In this document: positions 15,041-24,375 of the stretch, one piece after another | How the letters are laid out: the number at the start of each line of letters is the position of its first letter | How positions within the stretch are numbered: the stretch's first letter is position 1 | From: Streptosporangium canum | Lineage (GTDB): Bacteria > Actinomycetota > Actinomycetes > Streptosporangiales > Streptosporangiaceae | Assembly (NCBI RefSeq): GCF_900113865.1 | Contig: NZ_FOQY01000024.1 | Location: forward strand, 1 to 64,000 | Reading direction: 5' to 3' | DNA length: 64,000 nucleotides | The notes under the pieces: generated by a model | The model's database searches: none | Told to the model about the DNA's origin: nothing | Seen by the model: only the letters and a program-made list of their open reading frames with translations | Program-made: the position numbers and the translations under genes

Positions 15041-16108
15041 CAGGCCGCCGTAGCGCTTCATGGCCCGGTCGGCCGCGCCGTACAGGGCCGGGGTGTCGAG
15101 GATGAACTGCCGTACCCGCCGGACCGGCGCGCTGCGCAGCCAGTGCGCCGCCGCGCCCGCCGACCGCCGCCGCACGCATCCCTCCGTCACCGGCTCGCCC
15201 CGGCTGCGCAGCGCCTCCTTGTACTCCGAACCGGTGCCGACCCCGAGGTCCATCGACCGGATCCCGGCCGCCGCGGCCGCCTCGGCCATCCTCAGGTGCT
15301 GGATCAGGCCGGGGGAGTATCTGGCGAAGGCCGGGTCGTAGGCGGGGAACCAGCCGACCAGGGTCGTGTCCGAGCGCAGGCCGAAGTGGCCCGCCACCGG
15401 CCTGCCGTCGCAGTAGAGCATCGACAGCGGGCCCGCGAAGTCGGCGGTGTCGATCGCGTGCAGCCGCTCGGCGAGCTCGACCACCCACGGCCTGCCGAAC
15501 CGGTCCGGGCGGCCCATCCGCAGGTACTGCTCCGACTTCCAGCGGCGCAGCAGGCGGAACTGCTCCTCGTCGCGGACCGCGAAGCCGAAGGTGAGCTCGC
15601 CGGCGTCGCGGCCGAGCTTGCGCTCCTTGTAGAGGGTGGACTTGAGGAACTTGGGGGAACGCTCGCGCAGCCCTTCAAGGTAGGCCGGGTAGCCGCCGGC
15701 GAGGTCGAGGACGACCGCCTCCTGGCGCAGGACCTCGTACGGCTGGAACCACGGCTGCCCGGCGACCACGCAGCCGAACTCCCACACGTGCAGTCCGCAG
15801 CCCCTGAGCAGGGCCTGCGCGCCGAACTCCGCGCCGGGCGCGTGGACCACCCCCTGGCAGAGCGACACCCAGGCGCCCAGCGCGGCGCCCACCCCGCCGG
15901 AGTGCCGTTCGAAGGGGAAGAAACCGACCGGCCCGCTCCCCTCGGAGATCACCGCGACCCGCGCCCCGGTGCTGACCTCACCCATCGCGATCACGAAGTC
16001 GGGGCTGAGGAACGGGTTGGCCAGGCGCGGGGTGGCGCGCTGCATCGCGCGCCAGGCCGTGACCTCGGCCGGGCCGAGCTCCCCCGGCCGGATGACGTCG
16101 ATCCTCAT
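15017..16108 (-). CDS. FemAB/CelD-like GNAT acyltransferase (paralogue 1)
   Basis: 363 residues of the Acetyltransf_6 (BcsL/CelD, FemAB-related) type: LANPFLSPDFVIAMG near the N-terminus, YKERKLGRDAGEL in the centre and AGHFGLRSDTTLVGWFPAYD in the second GNAT half. These proteins move acyl or aminoacyl groups onto polysaccharide precursors. The start at 16108 overlaps the stop of the upstream GT2 gene by ATGA. A paralogue with the same motifs is at 23245-24375, suggesting two different acylations of one polymer or an internal duplication. Confidence 0.85.
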   Translation of the reverse strand: MRIDVIRPGELGPAEVTAWRAMQRATPRLANPFLSPDFVIAMGEVSTGARVAVISEGSGPVGFFPFERHSGGVGAALGAWVSLCQGVVHAPGAEFGAQALLRGCGLHVWEFGCVVAGQPWFQPYEVLRQEAVVLDLAGGYPAYLEGLRERSPKFLKSTLYKERKLGRDAGELTFGFAVRDEEQFRLLRRWKSEQYLRMGRPDRFGRPWVVELAERLHAIDTADFAGPLSMLYCDGRPVAGHFGLRSDTTLVGWFPAYDPAFARYSPGLIQHLRMAEAAAAAGIRSMDLGVGTGSEYKEALRSRGEPVTEGCVRRRSAGAAAHWLRSAPVRRVRQFILDTPALYGAADRAMKRYGGLRTRMRAR

Positions 16109-17016
16109 ATGCCCCGGCCCATCCGGTGCAGCCGGCCGACGATCGCCCCGGCGGGCACCCCGGCGGTGACGGCCAGCGCCAGGTAGGCGCGGGGTTCCCA
16201 GGGACGTCGCCGCACGGTCCGGCCGATCCAGCGCAGGGCCTGCGAGCCGCGCCCCAGAGCGGCCTCGGCGAAGGCGATCTTCCCGGCCAGCTGGGCGTAG
16301 CCGCCCGGTGCCCCCGCGAACTCCGGATACCGCTCCAGCATCCAGCGCAGCGCCGAGGAGATCGTCTCGCTGGACTCGACGACGGAGAAGTGGGAGGCGT
16401 TGTGCAGCCTGACCCGCACCCCCGTCCCGGCCAGGTTGGTGATCGGTCCGTACCGGGCGGCCCGCAGCAGCAGCTCGTAGTCCTCGCCGTACCCGCCGGG
16501 CAGCTCCTCGCTGACCAGTCCGAAACCGTCGACCAGCGCCTCGCGGCGCATCAGGTAGGTGGAGGGATGCATCGAGGGGAGCTGCCCGCGCAGCAGGTCC
16601 CGCAGGGTCACCGTCGGCGCGGTCACGCATCTGGCGAAGGCGACCTCGTCGTTGAACAGCTCGATCCCGCAGGTCGCGAAGTGGCCGGCGCCGAGCGCGG
16701 TCACCTGTGACCGGAGCCTGTGCGGCAGCCACAGGTCGGTGTCGTCGCAGAAGGCGACCAGCTCGCCGTCGTCGAGGAGCACACCGGTGTTGCGGGCCCC
16801 GGCGATCCCCGGGCTCCGCGTGTTCGCGGTCACCACGACCCGGCGGCCCGGGGTGTCGAGGGCGAACGACCCGTCCGGCGGGCTCTGGTCGAAGACGGTG
16901 ACACAGGTCAGATCGCCCGGATAGTCCTGGCCGAGGATCGAGTCGATCGTCTCCTGGAGCAGCCCGGTGCGGTTGCGGGTCGGGATCACCACGCTGATCG
17001 CCGGCCAGTCGTCCAC
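16105..17016 (-). CDS. GT2 glycosyltransferase
   Basis: 303 residues: ISVVIPTRNRTGLLQETIDSI at the N-terminus, then RNTGVLLDDGELVAFCDDTDLW with a metal-binding DD pair, and a GGYGEDYELLLRA acceptor-side motif. GTG at 17016 follows AAAGGA at good spacing, and upstream sequence in this frame looks non-coding. A short Arg-rich C-terminus replaces any membrane segment, so it probably acts on a lipid-linked precursor at the cytoplasmic face. It is coupled to the acyltransferase gene. Confidence 0.88.
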   Translation of the reverse strand: MDDWPAISVVIPTRNRTGLLQETIDSILGQDYPGDLTCVTVFDQSPPDGSFALDTPGRRVVVTANTRSPGIAGARNTGVLLDDGELVAFCDDTDLWLPHRLRSQVTALGAGHFATCGIELFNDEVAFARCVTAPTVTLRDLLRGQLPSMHPSTYLMRREALVDGFGLVSEELPGGYGEDYELLLRAARYGPITNLAGTGVRVRLHNASHFSVVESSETISSALRWMLERYPEFAGAPGGYAQLAGKIAFAEAALGRGSQALRWIGRTVRRRPWEPRAYLALAVTAGVPAGAIVGRLHRMGRGI

Positions 17017-17119
17017 GGCGGGTCCTTTCTCTCGTAAGCCGGAGCTCTCGGAAGCCGGAGCCCCCTCACAGGTCAGAGCCCTTGGAAGAAGTCGGGGCCC
17101 TGGGAAGATCGGTGCCCTC
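17017..17119. repeat. degenerate ~19-bp repeats between P450 and GT2 genes
   Basis: On the minus strand this gap is a run of four to five diverged units of the type GGGCNCCGACTTCTTCC. They look like eroded tandem duplications. I see no hairpin strong enough to call a terminator. Confidence 0.5.
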
Positions 17120-18358
17120 TCAGAAGTCGAAGCGCAGGCGCCGGACGCCGTTGTCGAAGTTGGAGGGCGGCTGTTCGGGCTCGCCCACGGCCCGGATGCC
17201 GGGGAGCCGGGTGAACAGCTCACGGAAGATCACGGTGATCTCCCGTCTGGCCAGGTGGGCGCCGAGGCAGAAATGCGGGCCCGGCCCGCCGAACCCCACG
17301 TGCGGGTTGGGCGAGCGGGTGATGTCGAAGGCGTCCGGGTCGGTGAAGACCGACCCGTCACGGTTGGCCGAGACGTAGAGCAGCGCGACCCGGTCCCCGC
17401 GCCGGAAGGCGTGGCCGTTCAGGTCGCAGTCCTCGGTCACCGTACGGCGGAACTGCATGATCGGCGTCGCGTGGCGGACGATCTCCTCGACCGCCGTGGG
17501 GATGAGCCGGTCGTAGTCGGACAGCAGCAGCTCACGCTGCCCGGGATGGACGGAGAGCAGGTGGAGCCCGTGCGCGATCGCGTTGCGGGTGGTCTCGTTG
17601 CCCGCCACGAGGAGCAGGGTGAAGAACGAGCCCAGCTCCCGCGCGGTCAGCCGCTCGCCGTCGACGTTCGCGTGGACCAGCGCGGAGATCAGGTCGTCGG
17701 ACGGCTCGTCCCTGCGCCGCCGCCCGAGGCGGATCACCAGGCGCTGCAGGCTCATCAGGGCCGAGGCGTTCCGCACCCCCATGCGCAGCGCCCGCAGCAC
17801 GTCGGAGCGGACCCCGGAGTATTCCGTGGAGGTGTCCACATGCCGGTGCACCTCGCTCCGGAGATCGCCGGGGATGCCCATCATGTCGCAGATGACGGTG
17901 ATGGGCAGCCGGGCGGCCACGGCCGCGACGAAGTCGCGCGGACGGCGGGCGAGCACGTCGTCCACGATCTCGGTGGCGGTCCTGCGCAGGTCCTCCTCCG
18001 CCTTGGCCAGCATCCGGGGGGTGAACGCGCGGGCCACGATCCGCCGCAACCGGGCATGGCGCGGGTCGTCCATGTCGACCATCGCCTCGCCGAACACGTG
18101 CCGCACCCATCCGGGAGGCTGCGGGCTCGACACCGAGGGCTCGCTGCTGAAGATCGTGGGGCGCCTGCTCGCCTCCACCACGTCGGCGTGCCTCACCAGG
18201 GCGTGGAAACCGGTGCCCGAGCGGAGGAGCGGCACGCGGCGCTCGGCGAAGAACCTCGGTTCCGGCAGCTCGCGCAGCCGGGCGAAGGCCGCGAGCCGGA
18301 CCTGCGAGGGCTGTGTCCAGAACGCCAGATCGGCCAGGTCGTCGGTGGTCGTGTTCAT
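17120..18358 (-). CDS. cytochrome P450
   Basis: 412 residues with all hallmarks: I-helix VAGNETTRN (251-259), ExxR as EEIVR (291-295), and heme loop FGGPGPHFCLGAHLAR with Cys364. The overall pattern (DMDDPRHARLRRIVARAFTP) is closest to the CYP124/125/142-like actinobacterial group that hydroxylates lipid or sterol side chains. It sits in a polysaccharide operon: its ATG abuts the TAG of the flippase gene with no gap, so cotranscription is almost certain. Oxidation of a lipid carrier or glycolipid is an inference. No dedicated ferredoxin gene lies in the window. Confidence 0.93.
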   Translation of the reverse strand: MNTTTDDLADLAFWTQPSQVRLAAFARLRELPEPRFFAERRVPLLRSGTGFHALVRHADVVEASRRPTIFSSEPSVSSPQPPGWVRHVFGEAMVDMDDPRHARLRRIVARAFTPRMLAKAEEDLRRTATEIVDDVLARRPRDFVAAVAARLPITVICDMMGIPGDLRSEVHRHVDTSTEYSGVRSDVLRALRMGVRNASALMSLQRLVIRLGRRRRDEPSDDLISALVHANVDGERLTARELGSFFTLLLVAGNETTRNAIAHGLHLLSVHPGQRELLLSDYDRLIPTAVEEIVRHATPIMQFRRTVTEDCDLNGHAFRRGDRVALLYVSANRDGSVFTDPDAFDITRSPNPHVGFGGPGPHFCLGAHLARREITVIFRELFTRLPGIRAVGEPEQPPSNFDNGVRRLRFDF

Positions 18359-20503
18359 CTAGGCAGCCCTTCTCAGTGTCCGGTCGTCGTCCGCCGCCGC
18401 CTCGGACCGCCGTCGCCGGCCGCGCACCAGGGCCAGGAACAGGGCGAGGGCGCAGACGCCGAGCAGGCAGACCAGAGACGTCTGGATGCGCTCGGCGGGC
18501 GCGAGCCAGAGCCCGACCGTCACCAGCATCACCGCCGGCCACTGGACCCGCTCGTCGCGGAGGAGCGCTCCGGCGGCCAGCAGCGCGGGGGCGAGCGCTG
18601 CCACGGCGAAGGCGACGGGGGCCCACACCAGCAACGGGGTGGGATCGGTGAGCCCCATGGCGCGGGCGAAGAAGGCGGGCAGGGCCAGGAGCCGGTCCTC
18701 GCCGGTGGCCCGCCCGGTGGCCATGATCCGCGTCACCTTCCCGGCGAGGCTCCCGGCCGAGCCGGCCAGGGCCTCCATCCCGTGCAGGCACAGGGTCACG
18801 GCGACGAGCTGCGTCCACAGCACCGCCCGCCTGCGGCTCATGGCCAGCTCCGCGACGAAGGCCACGGCCACCAGCCCGGCACCGCCGAGAGCCGTCACGG
18901 CGGGCGGCAAGCCCGGCGGTCCGCCGGCCACGGAGGCGAGCGCGACGGCCGCCAGGCCCTCAGCGGTGATCAGCGGGGGCAGCCACCGCCTCGCCCGCAC
19001 CGGCCACGGCACGCGGGGCCGCGCGGGCTCCGCCACCTCGGGAAGAGGTGTCCTGGCGGGGACGGAGGCCAGGGTGGGCTGCGCGTCGACGATCATCATC
19101 ACCAGCGTCGGAGTCTCGTCCGGCGTCAGCCCGCCACCCGCCGTCCGCGCCCCTCGCACCACCTTGAGCAGGCCCGGGGCGACGACGGCCATGACGATCA
19201 GCTGGGCCGCGAGGGTGCCGAGGCCCACGCCGGTGATGCCGTAGAACTGGAACAGGACGAACGACAGCCCCACCACCAGGACGCACAGCAGCGCCTGGAG
19301 CACGAGCAGCGCCCGCGCCCTGCTGCGGACGCGGAGCACCCCCAGGTAGATCTCGATGACCGCGTGCGGGATGGACGCCAGGGCGAGCAGCCGCAGCACG
19401 TCCGCTCCGTGCTCGGCGAACGACGGGCCCCAGCCGATCCGGAGGACGAGCGGCGCGGCCAGCGCGGCCACCAGCACCACGGGGACCAGGAGCATCATGG
19501 TCCGCCGGAGCGCCAGCACGCACTTGCCGGCCAGCAGCGCAGGGTCTCCCGACCCCTCGATGGTCAGCGAGATGGCCATGTTGAGCGCCAGCATGTCGAA
19601 GACGCCGACCAGCGTGACCGCCGCGGCGTAGTAACCCGCCGTCCGCGCGTCCACTCCGGCGAACACCAGCACCGGCATGAGATAGACGCTGGCCAGGATG
19701 AACAGCGTGCCGGGGAAGTCTCCGGCGAGGAAGCGGCCTATCCGGCGGAGCCGGGGCGGGGCCCGGTGGGCGTCGCGGGCGGCGGCCCGGGGGACCAGTC
19801 TGCCGAAGATCGCGATGCTGACCGGGACGACGGTGAGGGCCACCGGGATCGTCCAGGCCAGGAAGATCCCCGCGCGGGGGAAGGCGGGCGCCAGCACGAC
19901 CAGCAACCCGATTTTGACCACCCCGACGGCTATTCCGATCAGCGGCACCCAGGTGGCCTTGCCCAGCGCGGTGAGCACCACGTCCTGGACCGTGAACACG
20001 CACCACAGGAAGACCGACAGCAGGAACCAGCCGGCCATGCCGGGCCCGTTCAGCCCGCTGAAGTTGGCGCCCCACATGTCCAGTGTGGCCAGGAAGAACA
20101 CGGTGGCGGCGGCCGCCGCGCCGCCGCCCACCAGGTAGGTGCAGCCGACCAGCCGCCCGGTGGCCCGGCCCCCCTCGGGGAGGAAGCGGGTCAGCGCGCC
20201 GACGAACCCGAACGCGGTCAGCGCCGCGAGCAGGCGCATCGCGGCGATCAGCGCGGAGGCGCGGCCGTAGTCGCCCTCGCTGTAGAACCGCACCGCGACC
20301 GTCCAGTAGGCCAGGCCGAGCGCGCCGGCGGCCCCGGCGTTGACGATCAGCGAGTAGGCGTTGCGCAGCAGGGGGTCGTTCAGGTCCCTGGGGAGGCGGT
20401 TCCACCGGGGCCGCGGCGTCCCCTGCCGCCGGCCGCGCCGGAGACTCCGCCGCCGCTCCCGCCGCCGTTCCGCCGTTCCGCCGGGGAGACCCGTGTCAGT
20501 CAC
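18359..20503 (-). CDS. Wzx/MOP-type polysaccharide flippase with extra C-terminal membrane domain
   Basis: 714 residues, well above the 420-520 typical of Wzx. After a basic tail (1-45), residues about 45-470 carry roughly 12-14 hydrophobic spans with MOP-flippase features (RNAYSLIVNAGAAGALGLAYW; the paired-domain GDFPGTLFILASVYL). A cytoplasmic linker rich in Thr/Pro (about 470-510) leads into about six more spans. The first part would move lipid-linked repeat units across the membrane. The second has no family I recognise. The start overlaps the polysaccharide deacetylase stop by 8 nt. Confidence 0.85.
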   Translation of the reverse strand: MTDTGLPGGTAERRRERRRSLRRGRRQGTPRPRWNRLPRDLNDPLLRNAYSLIVNAGAAGALGLAYWTVAVRFYSEGDYGRASALIAAMRLLAALTAFGFVGALTRFLPEGGRATGRLVGCTYLVGGGAAAAATVFFLATLDMWGANFSGLNGPGMAGWFLLSVFLWCVFTVQDVVLTALGKATWVPLIGIAVGVVKIGLLVVLAPAFPRAGIFLAWTIPVALTVVPVSIAIFGRLVPRAAARDAHRAPPRLRRIGRFLAGDFPGTLFILASVYLMPVLVFAGVDARTAGYYAAAVTLVGVFDMLALNMAISLTIEGSGDPALLAGKCVLALRRTMMLLVPVVLVAALAAPLVLRIGWGPSFAEHGADVLRLLALASIPHAVIEIYLGVLRVRSRARALLVLQALLCVLVVGLSFVLFQFYGITGVGLGTLAAQLIVMAVVAPGLLKVVRGARTAGGGLTPDETPTLVMMIVDAQPTLASVPARTPLPEVAEPARPRVPWPVRARRWLPPLITAEGLAAVALASVAGGPPGLPPAVTALGGAGLVAVAFVAELAMSRRRAVLWTQLVAVTLCLHGMEALAGSAGSLAGKVTRIMATGRATGEDRLLALPAFFARAMGLTDPTPLLVWAPVAFAVAALAPALLAAGALLRDERVQWPAVMLVTVGLWLAPAERIQTSLVCLLGVCALALFLALVRGRRRRSEAAADDDRTLRRAA

Positions 20504-21320
20504 CTCCCGGCATCCGTCCGGGCGCGTAGTGCGAGGAGATCCGCCGCAGCGCGTAACGCGTCCGCCGCACCAGCGCGTATCCCTTGGTGAGAGCCCGTTC
20601 CCTCATGTAGAGCACCGGCAGCCCCCGTCCGTCGATCGCTCCGCCGAACTTGACCATGGAGGTCTGCTCGGTAACCGTCAAGCGGGGCAGCGCCAGCATC
20701 TCGTCGCCCTCCCGGAACGCGTCGTTGGCCACCGCGCAGGCGGTCCAGTAGCCCGCCCTGCGCACCTCCCGGCGGACCCGCGCGCTGGAGTAGCCGTAGG
20801 GGTAGGCCATGGTGGCCACCGGGCGGCCGATCCGGTCTTCGAGCAGGGCCTTGTTCGTGCGCAGCTCGTTGCGGAGCTCCCGGTCCGGGAGCTGGTCGAG
20901 CTGCGGATGGCTGTGGCTGTGGCCGCCGATCTCCATGCCGCAGGAGACCGCCTCGCGCACCTGGCTCCAGGCCAGCATGGGAGCCGGTCGCCGGCCGGCC
21001 GACACGGGGCCGGAGTCCTGCACCCAGCCGCTGGTCACGAAGACCGTGGCCGGATAGCCGAACCGCTCCAGGATCGGCAGCGCCTGGCTGTGGAAGTCGG
21101 CGTATCCGTCGTCGAAGGTGATCGCCACGGGCCTGCCGGGCATCGTCGCCGTCCGGTGCATCCCCGCGACCAGGTCCGACAGCGTCATCGGGGTGAAGCC
21201 CCGGTCGCGGAGCACGCCGAGCTGCTCGGCGAACCGTCCCGGCGAGACCGCGAGCGGCCGTGTCTCGTCGTTCGGGTGGTCGCTCACCGAGTGGTACATC
21301 AGGATCGGGACACGGATCAT
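20496..21320 (-). CDS. polysaccharide deacetylase (NodB/CE4)
   Basis: 274 residues of CE4 type: VPILMYHSVSD at the start, ITFDDGYADFH with metal-binding Asp71 and general-base Asp70, and GGHSHSHPQL with His134 and His138 as metal ligands, followed by MAYPYGYSS. The family removes N-acetyl or O-acetyl groups from hexosamine polymers. No signal peptide is visible, so it may act on a cytoplasmic lipid-linked precursor or be exported in another way. It is coupled on both sides (ATGA with the GT2 gene, 8-nt overlap with the flippase). Confidence 0.92.
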   Translation of the reverse strand: MIRVPILMYHSVSDHPNDETRPLAVSPGRFAEQLGVLRDRGFTPMTLSDLVAGMHRTATMPGRPVAITFDDGYADFHSQALPILERFGYPATVFVTSGWVQDSGPVSAGRRPAPMLAWSQVREAVSCGMEIGGHSHSHPQLDQLPDRELRNELRTNKALLEDRIGRPVATMAYPYGYSSARVRREVRRAGYWTACAVANDAFREGDEMLALPRLTVTEQTSMVKFGGAIDGRGLPVLYMRERALTKGYALVRRTRYALRRISSHYAPGRMPGGD

Positions 21321-22258
21321 GCCCGCCTCAGCTTCAGGCGGGCCGTACCCACCGCGTAGCCCCAGGTGGTCCAGGCCAGGCCGACGACGATGGCCGCGGC
21401 CCGGCCGAGGCCCGGCAGGTCGCCGCGGAGCGCCTCACCGACGCCGCGCAGCACTCCCAGGGGCAGGGCCCTCATCACGTGGGCCCGCTCGCTCGACAGT
21501 CCGGCGCCGGCGCCGACGCTCGACGCCACCAGGGCCTTGGACAGGCCCTCGGCGTAGCACCGGGATCTGAAGTAGGCGAAGCGCGCCCGCTGCGTGGAGA
21601 CCTTGTGCCCGATCACCGCGCCCGGCTCGAACAGCATCACCGAGCCGGGGCGGCTCTGGGCCAGCCGGATGCAGAACTCCGTCTCCTCGCAGCCGAGGGG
21701 GCGGCTCCGGCGTCCTTGGACGCTGCGCCCCATCCCGGTGTGGAAGCCGCCGATCCCGCCGACGGCCTCCCTCCGGAAGGCCGCGTTCCCGCCCATGACA
21801 TTGCGGATCCGCGCCCGTCGCGTGGGCATGCCCCGATAGGTGCAGCCCACGGTCCAGTCGAACTCGTGCGGGAACCACCGGGGGCGGCGCCCCCCGGCCC
21901 ACAGCGGCCTGGTCAGCCCGCCCACCCCCACGATGGTCGGGTCCTGGAAGCCCTCCTCCAAAGCCTCCAGCCAGCCCGGCTCCGCCACCGCGTCATCGTC
22001 CAGATAGGCCACGATGTCGCCCGAGGCGGTCGCCGCGCCGGTGTTCTTGCCGCCGGACAGCCCTCGCTCGTGCGTGTTCTCCACCACGGTCGCGCCGGGA
22101 TAGCGCTGCTTGAGCCGCAGGTGGAGGTCCGGGTTGTGGTCGACGACCAGGATGATCTCGTACGGCCTGCGCCGCTGGTTCTCGACCGATTCGACGGCCG
22201 CCTGGATGTCCTCCCAGCGTTCCTCGGTGTAAACACATATGACGACACTGCTGTTCAT
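21317..22258 (-). CDS. GT2 glycosyltransferase with C-terminal membrane span
   Basis: 313 residues: SSVVICVYTEERWEDIQAAV, then GGKNTGAATASGDIVAYLDDD with the DDD metal motif and a GCEETEFCIRLAQ acceptor motif. A hydrophobic stretch near residues 285-300 probably tethers it to the membrane. ATG at 22258 lies 2 nt after the preceding stop. Longer readings into the upstream gene are out-of-frame shadows. It is likely to add one sugar of the repeat unit. Confidence 0.9.
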   Translation of the reverse strand: MNSSVVICVYTEERWEDIQAAVESVENQRRRPYEIILVVDHNPDLHLRLKQRYPGATVVENTHERGLSGGKNTGAATASGDIVAYLDDDAVAEPGWLEALEEGFQDPTIVGVGGLTRPLWAGGRRPRWFPHEFDWTVGCTYRGMPTRRARIRNVMGGNAAFRREAVGGIGGFHTGMGRSVQGRRSRPLGCEETEFCIRLAQSRPGSVMLFEPGAVIGHKVSTQRARFAYFRSRCYAEGLSKALVASSVGAGAGLSSERAHVMRALPLGVLRGVGEALRGDLPGLGRAAAIVVGLAWTTWGYAVGTARLKLRRA

Positions 22259-22260
22259 GG

Positions 22261-23091
22261 TCAGGCCGCGCCCTGGTCCGCCGCCGGGGCGGCGTGGGGT
22301 TCCGGCGCCGGGGCGTACGGCCGCTGGCGCCACTCCCGGATGATGGTCCTGAGCACGCGCAGGCCGTCGCGGACCGCGCGCAGGTTGCTCTCGCCGTGGA
22401 TCCGGCACCGCTCGTGGCTGGGCACCTCGTGGACGCGGAGCCCGGCCTTGGCGGCGCGGATGTTCATCAACGTCTCGACTTCGAAGCCCTCGCAGTCGAG
22501 GTCGAGCGCTTTCAGGTGCCGGGCCCAGAAGGCGTTGTAGCCGTAGCACAGGTCGCTGTAGCGGGTGCCGTAGATCAGGTTCACCAGGGTGGTGAGGACC
22601 TTGTTGCCGGCCCGGCGGCTGAAGGTCAGGTCGTCGCTGCCCCCGCCGGCGGCGTAGCGGGACCCCTTGACGAAGTCCGCCCCGGTGACCAGGGCGCCCA
22701 CGAACTGGATGATCTCGCGGCCGTCGGTGGACCCGTCGGCGTCGATCATCACGATGATGTCGCCGGTGCACGCGGCGAAGCCGGCGGCGAGCGCGTCGCC
22801 CTTGCCCCTGCCGCTCTGGGTGATGATCCGTACGTTGGGCCGCAGCCGCCTGGCGACGGCGACGGTGTCGTCCACCGAGTGGCCGTCGACGAGCACGATC
22901 TCGTCTATCCACTGCGGGAGTGTGGCGAAGACGTGCGGGAGGTTCTCCGCCTCGTTCATCGCGGGCACGACGACGCTGACGGTCGGGGAAATGGCCATGT
23001 GAGGGGTGAGCGGGATGAACCGCTCAAGTGGCGGCATGGAACGTAACATGCCGATCTGCTTACCGTTCTGCCTGACGGACTCGGGATTCAT
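22261..23091 (-). CDS. GT2 glycosyltransferase, DPM1/GtrB-like
   Basis: 276 residues from ATG 23091 (AAAGGA lies about 12 nt upstream; a GTG at 23124 would add 11 residues). Motifs: SVVVPAMNEAENLPHVFATL, IVLVDGHSVDDT, GKGDALAAGFAACTGDIIVMIDADGS, and SDLCYGYNAFW. This is the polyprenyl-phosphate sugar transferase pattern, so it may load mannose or glucose onto a polyprenyl phosphate. There are no C-terminal spans like those of GtrB, but Pro/Ala-rich residues end the chain. It is followed closely by the next GT2 gene. Confidence 0.88.
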   Translation of the reverse strand: MNPESVRQNGKQIGMLRSMPPLERFIPLTPHMAISPTVSVVVPAMNEAENLPHVFATLPQWIDEIVLVDGHSVDDTVAVARRLRPNVRIITQSGRGKGDALAAGFAACTGDIIVMIDADGSTDGREIIQFVGALVTGADFVKGSRYAAGGGSDDLTFSRRAGNKVLTTLVNLIYGTRYSDLCYGYNAFWARHLKALDLDCEGFEVETLMNIRAAKAGLRVHEVPSHERCRIHGESNLRAVRDGLRVLRTIIREWRQRPYAPAPEPHAAPAADQGAA

Positions 23092-23244
23092 GATGGCGGA
23101 TATTCCTTTTGTCCTTCCGTGCACTCGCCCCCGGCGTGCAATGGGAACGGCGCAACTGTGATCAAGAGAGGCCTTACGTCGGGAGTGAAGGATTATCGGA
23201 AGACGCGATCTGAGGGGTTGCGGTTACTGCTGTGAGGAAAGCGG

Positions 23245-24375
23245 CTACTGCGCCTTGGGTGATTGTTCTGCGGTGTGATGGGATATGGGGCGGGACAGAA
23301 GAGTGGATCTCGCTCTGCCGTAGCCCTTGAGGAGCCGGTCCGCGGCTCGGAAAAGGGAGGGGTTGTCCACCACGGCGGTGCGGAGCCTGCTGATGGGGAC
23401 CCGGCCCAGCCACTGGGCGGCGGCCACTGGAGACGGACGCGAGATGCGTGCCTCGGCGATCATCAAAACGCCGGTTTTAAGCCATTCCTTGTATTCACGG
23501 CCGCCTTTTCCCATGTCCACCTGGTGCAGTCCCGCGTTCGCGGCGTGTTCGGCCATGTGCAGGTGGTGCATGATCCCGGGGGAGTAGCGGGCGTAGGCGG
23601 GGTCGTAGGCGGGGAACCAGCCCACCAGGGTGTGCGCCGTGCGGAGGCCGAAGTGCCCGGCGACGGGGGTGTCTCCGGCGTAGACCATGGTGAGCACGCC
23701 GGCGAAGTCGTCGGACCGCCGGGAGTGCAGCTCCTCGACGAGCCGCACGATCCACGGCTGGGCGAAGCGGTCCACCCGTCCGGTCCGCCGGTACTGGTCC
23801 GACTTCCAGGCCATGACCGCGCGCAGCGTCCCGATGTCGGCGGAGTCCCACTCGAACCGGATCTCGCCCCGTTCGCGGCCGAGCTTGCGCTCCTTGTAGC
23901 GGACGGTCTTGTAGTTCTTCGCCGAGCCGGCGCGCACCCGCTCGACGTAGGCGTCGAAACCGCCGCTGAGGTCCATGACGGGGGCCGGCCGTACGTCCGT
24001 CTCGTAGGGCGCGAACGTGGGCTGGCCGGCGACCAGGTGGTCGAAGTCGATGGCCGACAGCCCGCAGGCCCGGAGCAGGTCACGGGGGTCGATCTTCAGC
24101 TCGGGGACCGAGATCAGCCCCTGGCAGGTGGTGAGGTGGCCGCCCAGCGGCCTGCCGACGCCGAAGCCGTGCCGCTCGTGGGGGAGGAATCCCGCGATCT
24201 CGCCGCCGTCCTCGATCACCGCGACCCTGACGTGGTCACGGAGCCTCCCCATGGCCAGGGCGAAGTCCACCGAGAGGAAGGGGTTGTCGAGGCTGGGGGA
24301 GGCTTTCTGGATCTCGCGCCATCGCTGGGACTCGGCCTCGCCGAGGTCCTGCGGGCGCACAACAGTGATCTTCAC
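23245..24375 (-). CDS. FemAB/CelD-like GNAT acyltransferase (paralogue 2)
   Basis: 376 residues, clearly related to the protein at 15017-16108: LDNPFLSVDFALAMG, YKERKLGRERGEI and HFGLRTAHTLVGWFPAYDPA recur in the same order. GTG at 24375 is chosen because it overlaps the upstream stop (GTGA), which argues against longer starts. Predicted to transfer an acyl or aminoacyl group onto a cell-surface glycan precursor. Separated by about 150 bp from the next gene of the operon. Confidence 0.85.
   Translation of the reverse strand: MKITVVRPQDLGEAESQRWREIQKASPSLDNPFLSVDFALAMGRLRDHVRVAVIEDGGEIAGFLPHERHGFGVGRPLGGHLTTCQGLISVPELKIDPRDLLRACGLSAIDFDHLVAGQPTFAPYETDVRPAPVMDLSGGFDAYVERVRAGSAKNYKTVRYKERKLGRERGEIRFEWDSADIGTLRAVMAWKSDQYRRTGRVDRFAQPWIVRLVEELHSRRSDDFAGVLTMVYAGDTPVAGHFGLRTAHTLVGWFPAYDPAYARYSPGIMHHLHMAEHAANAGLHQVDMGKGGREYKEWLKTGVLMIAEARISRPSPVAAAQWLGRVPISRLRTAVVDNPSLFRAADRLLKGYGRARSTLLSRPISHHTAEQSPKAQ

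Noticed and set aside
16967-20590. A 1207-codon open frame on the plus strand
   Set aside because: It runs antisense through well-defined GT2, P450 and flippase genes and is composed of His/Gly/Arg/Gln-rich sequence typical of GC-rich shadow frames.
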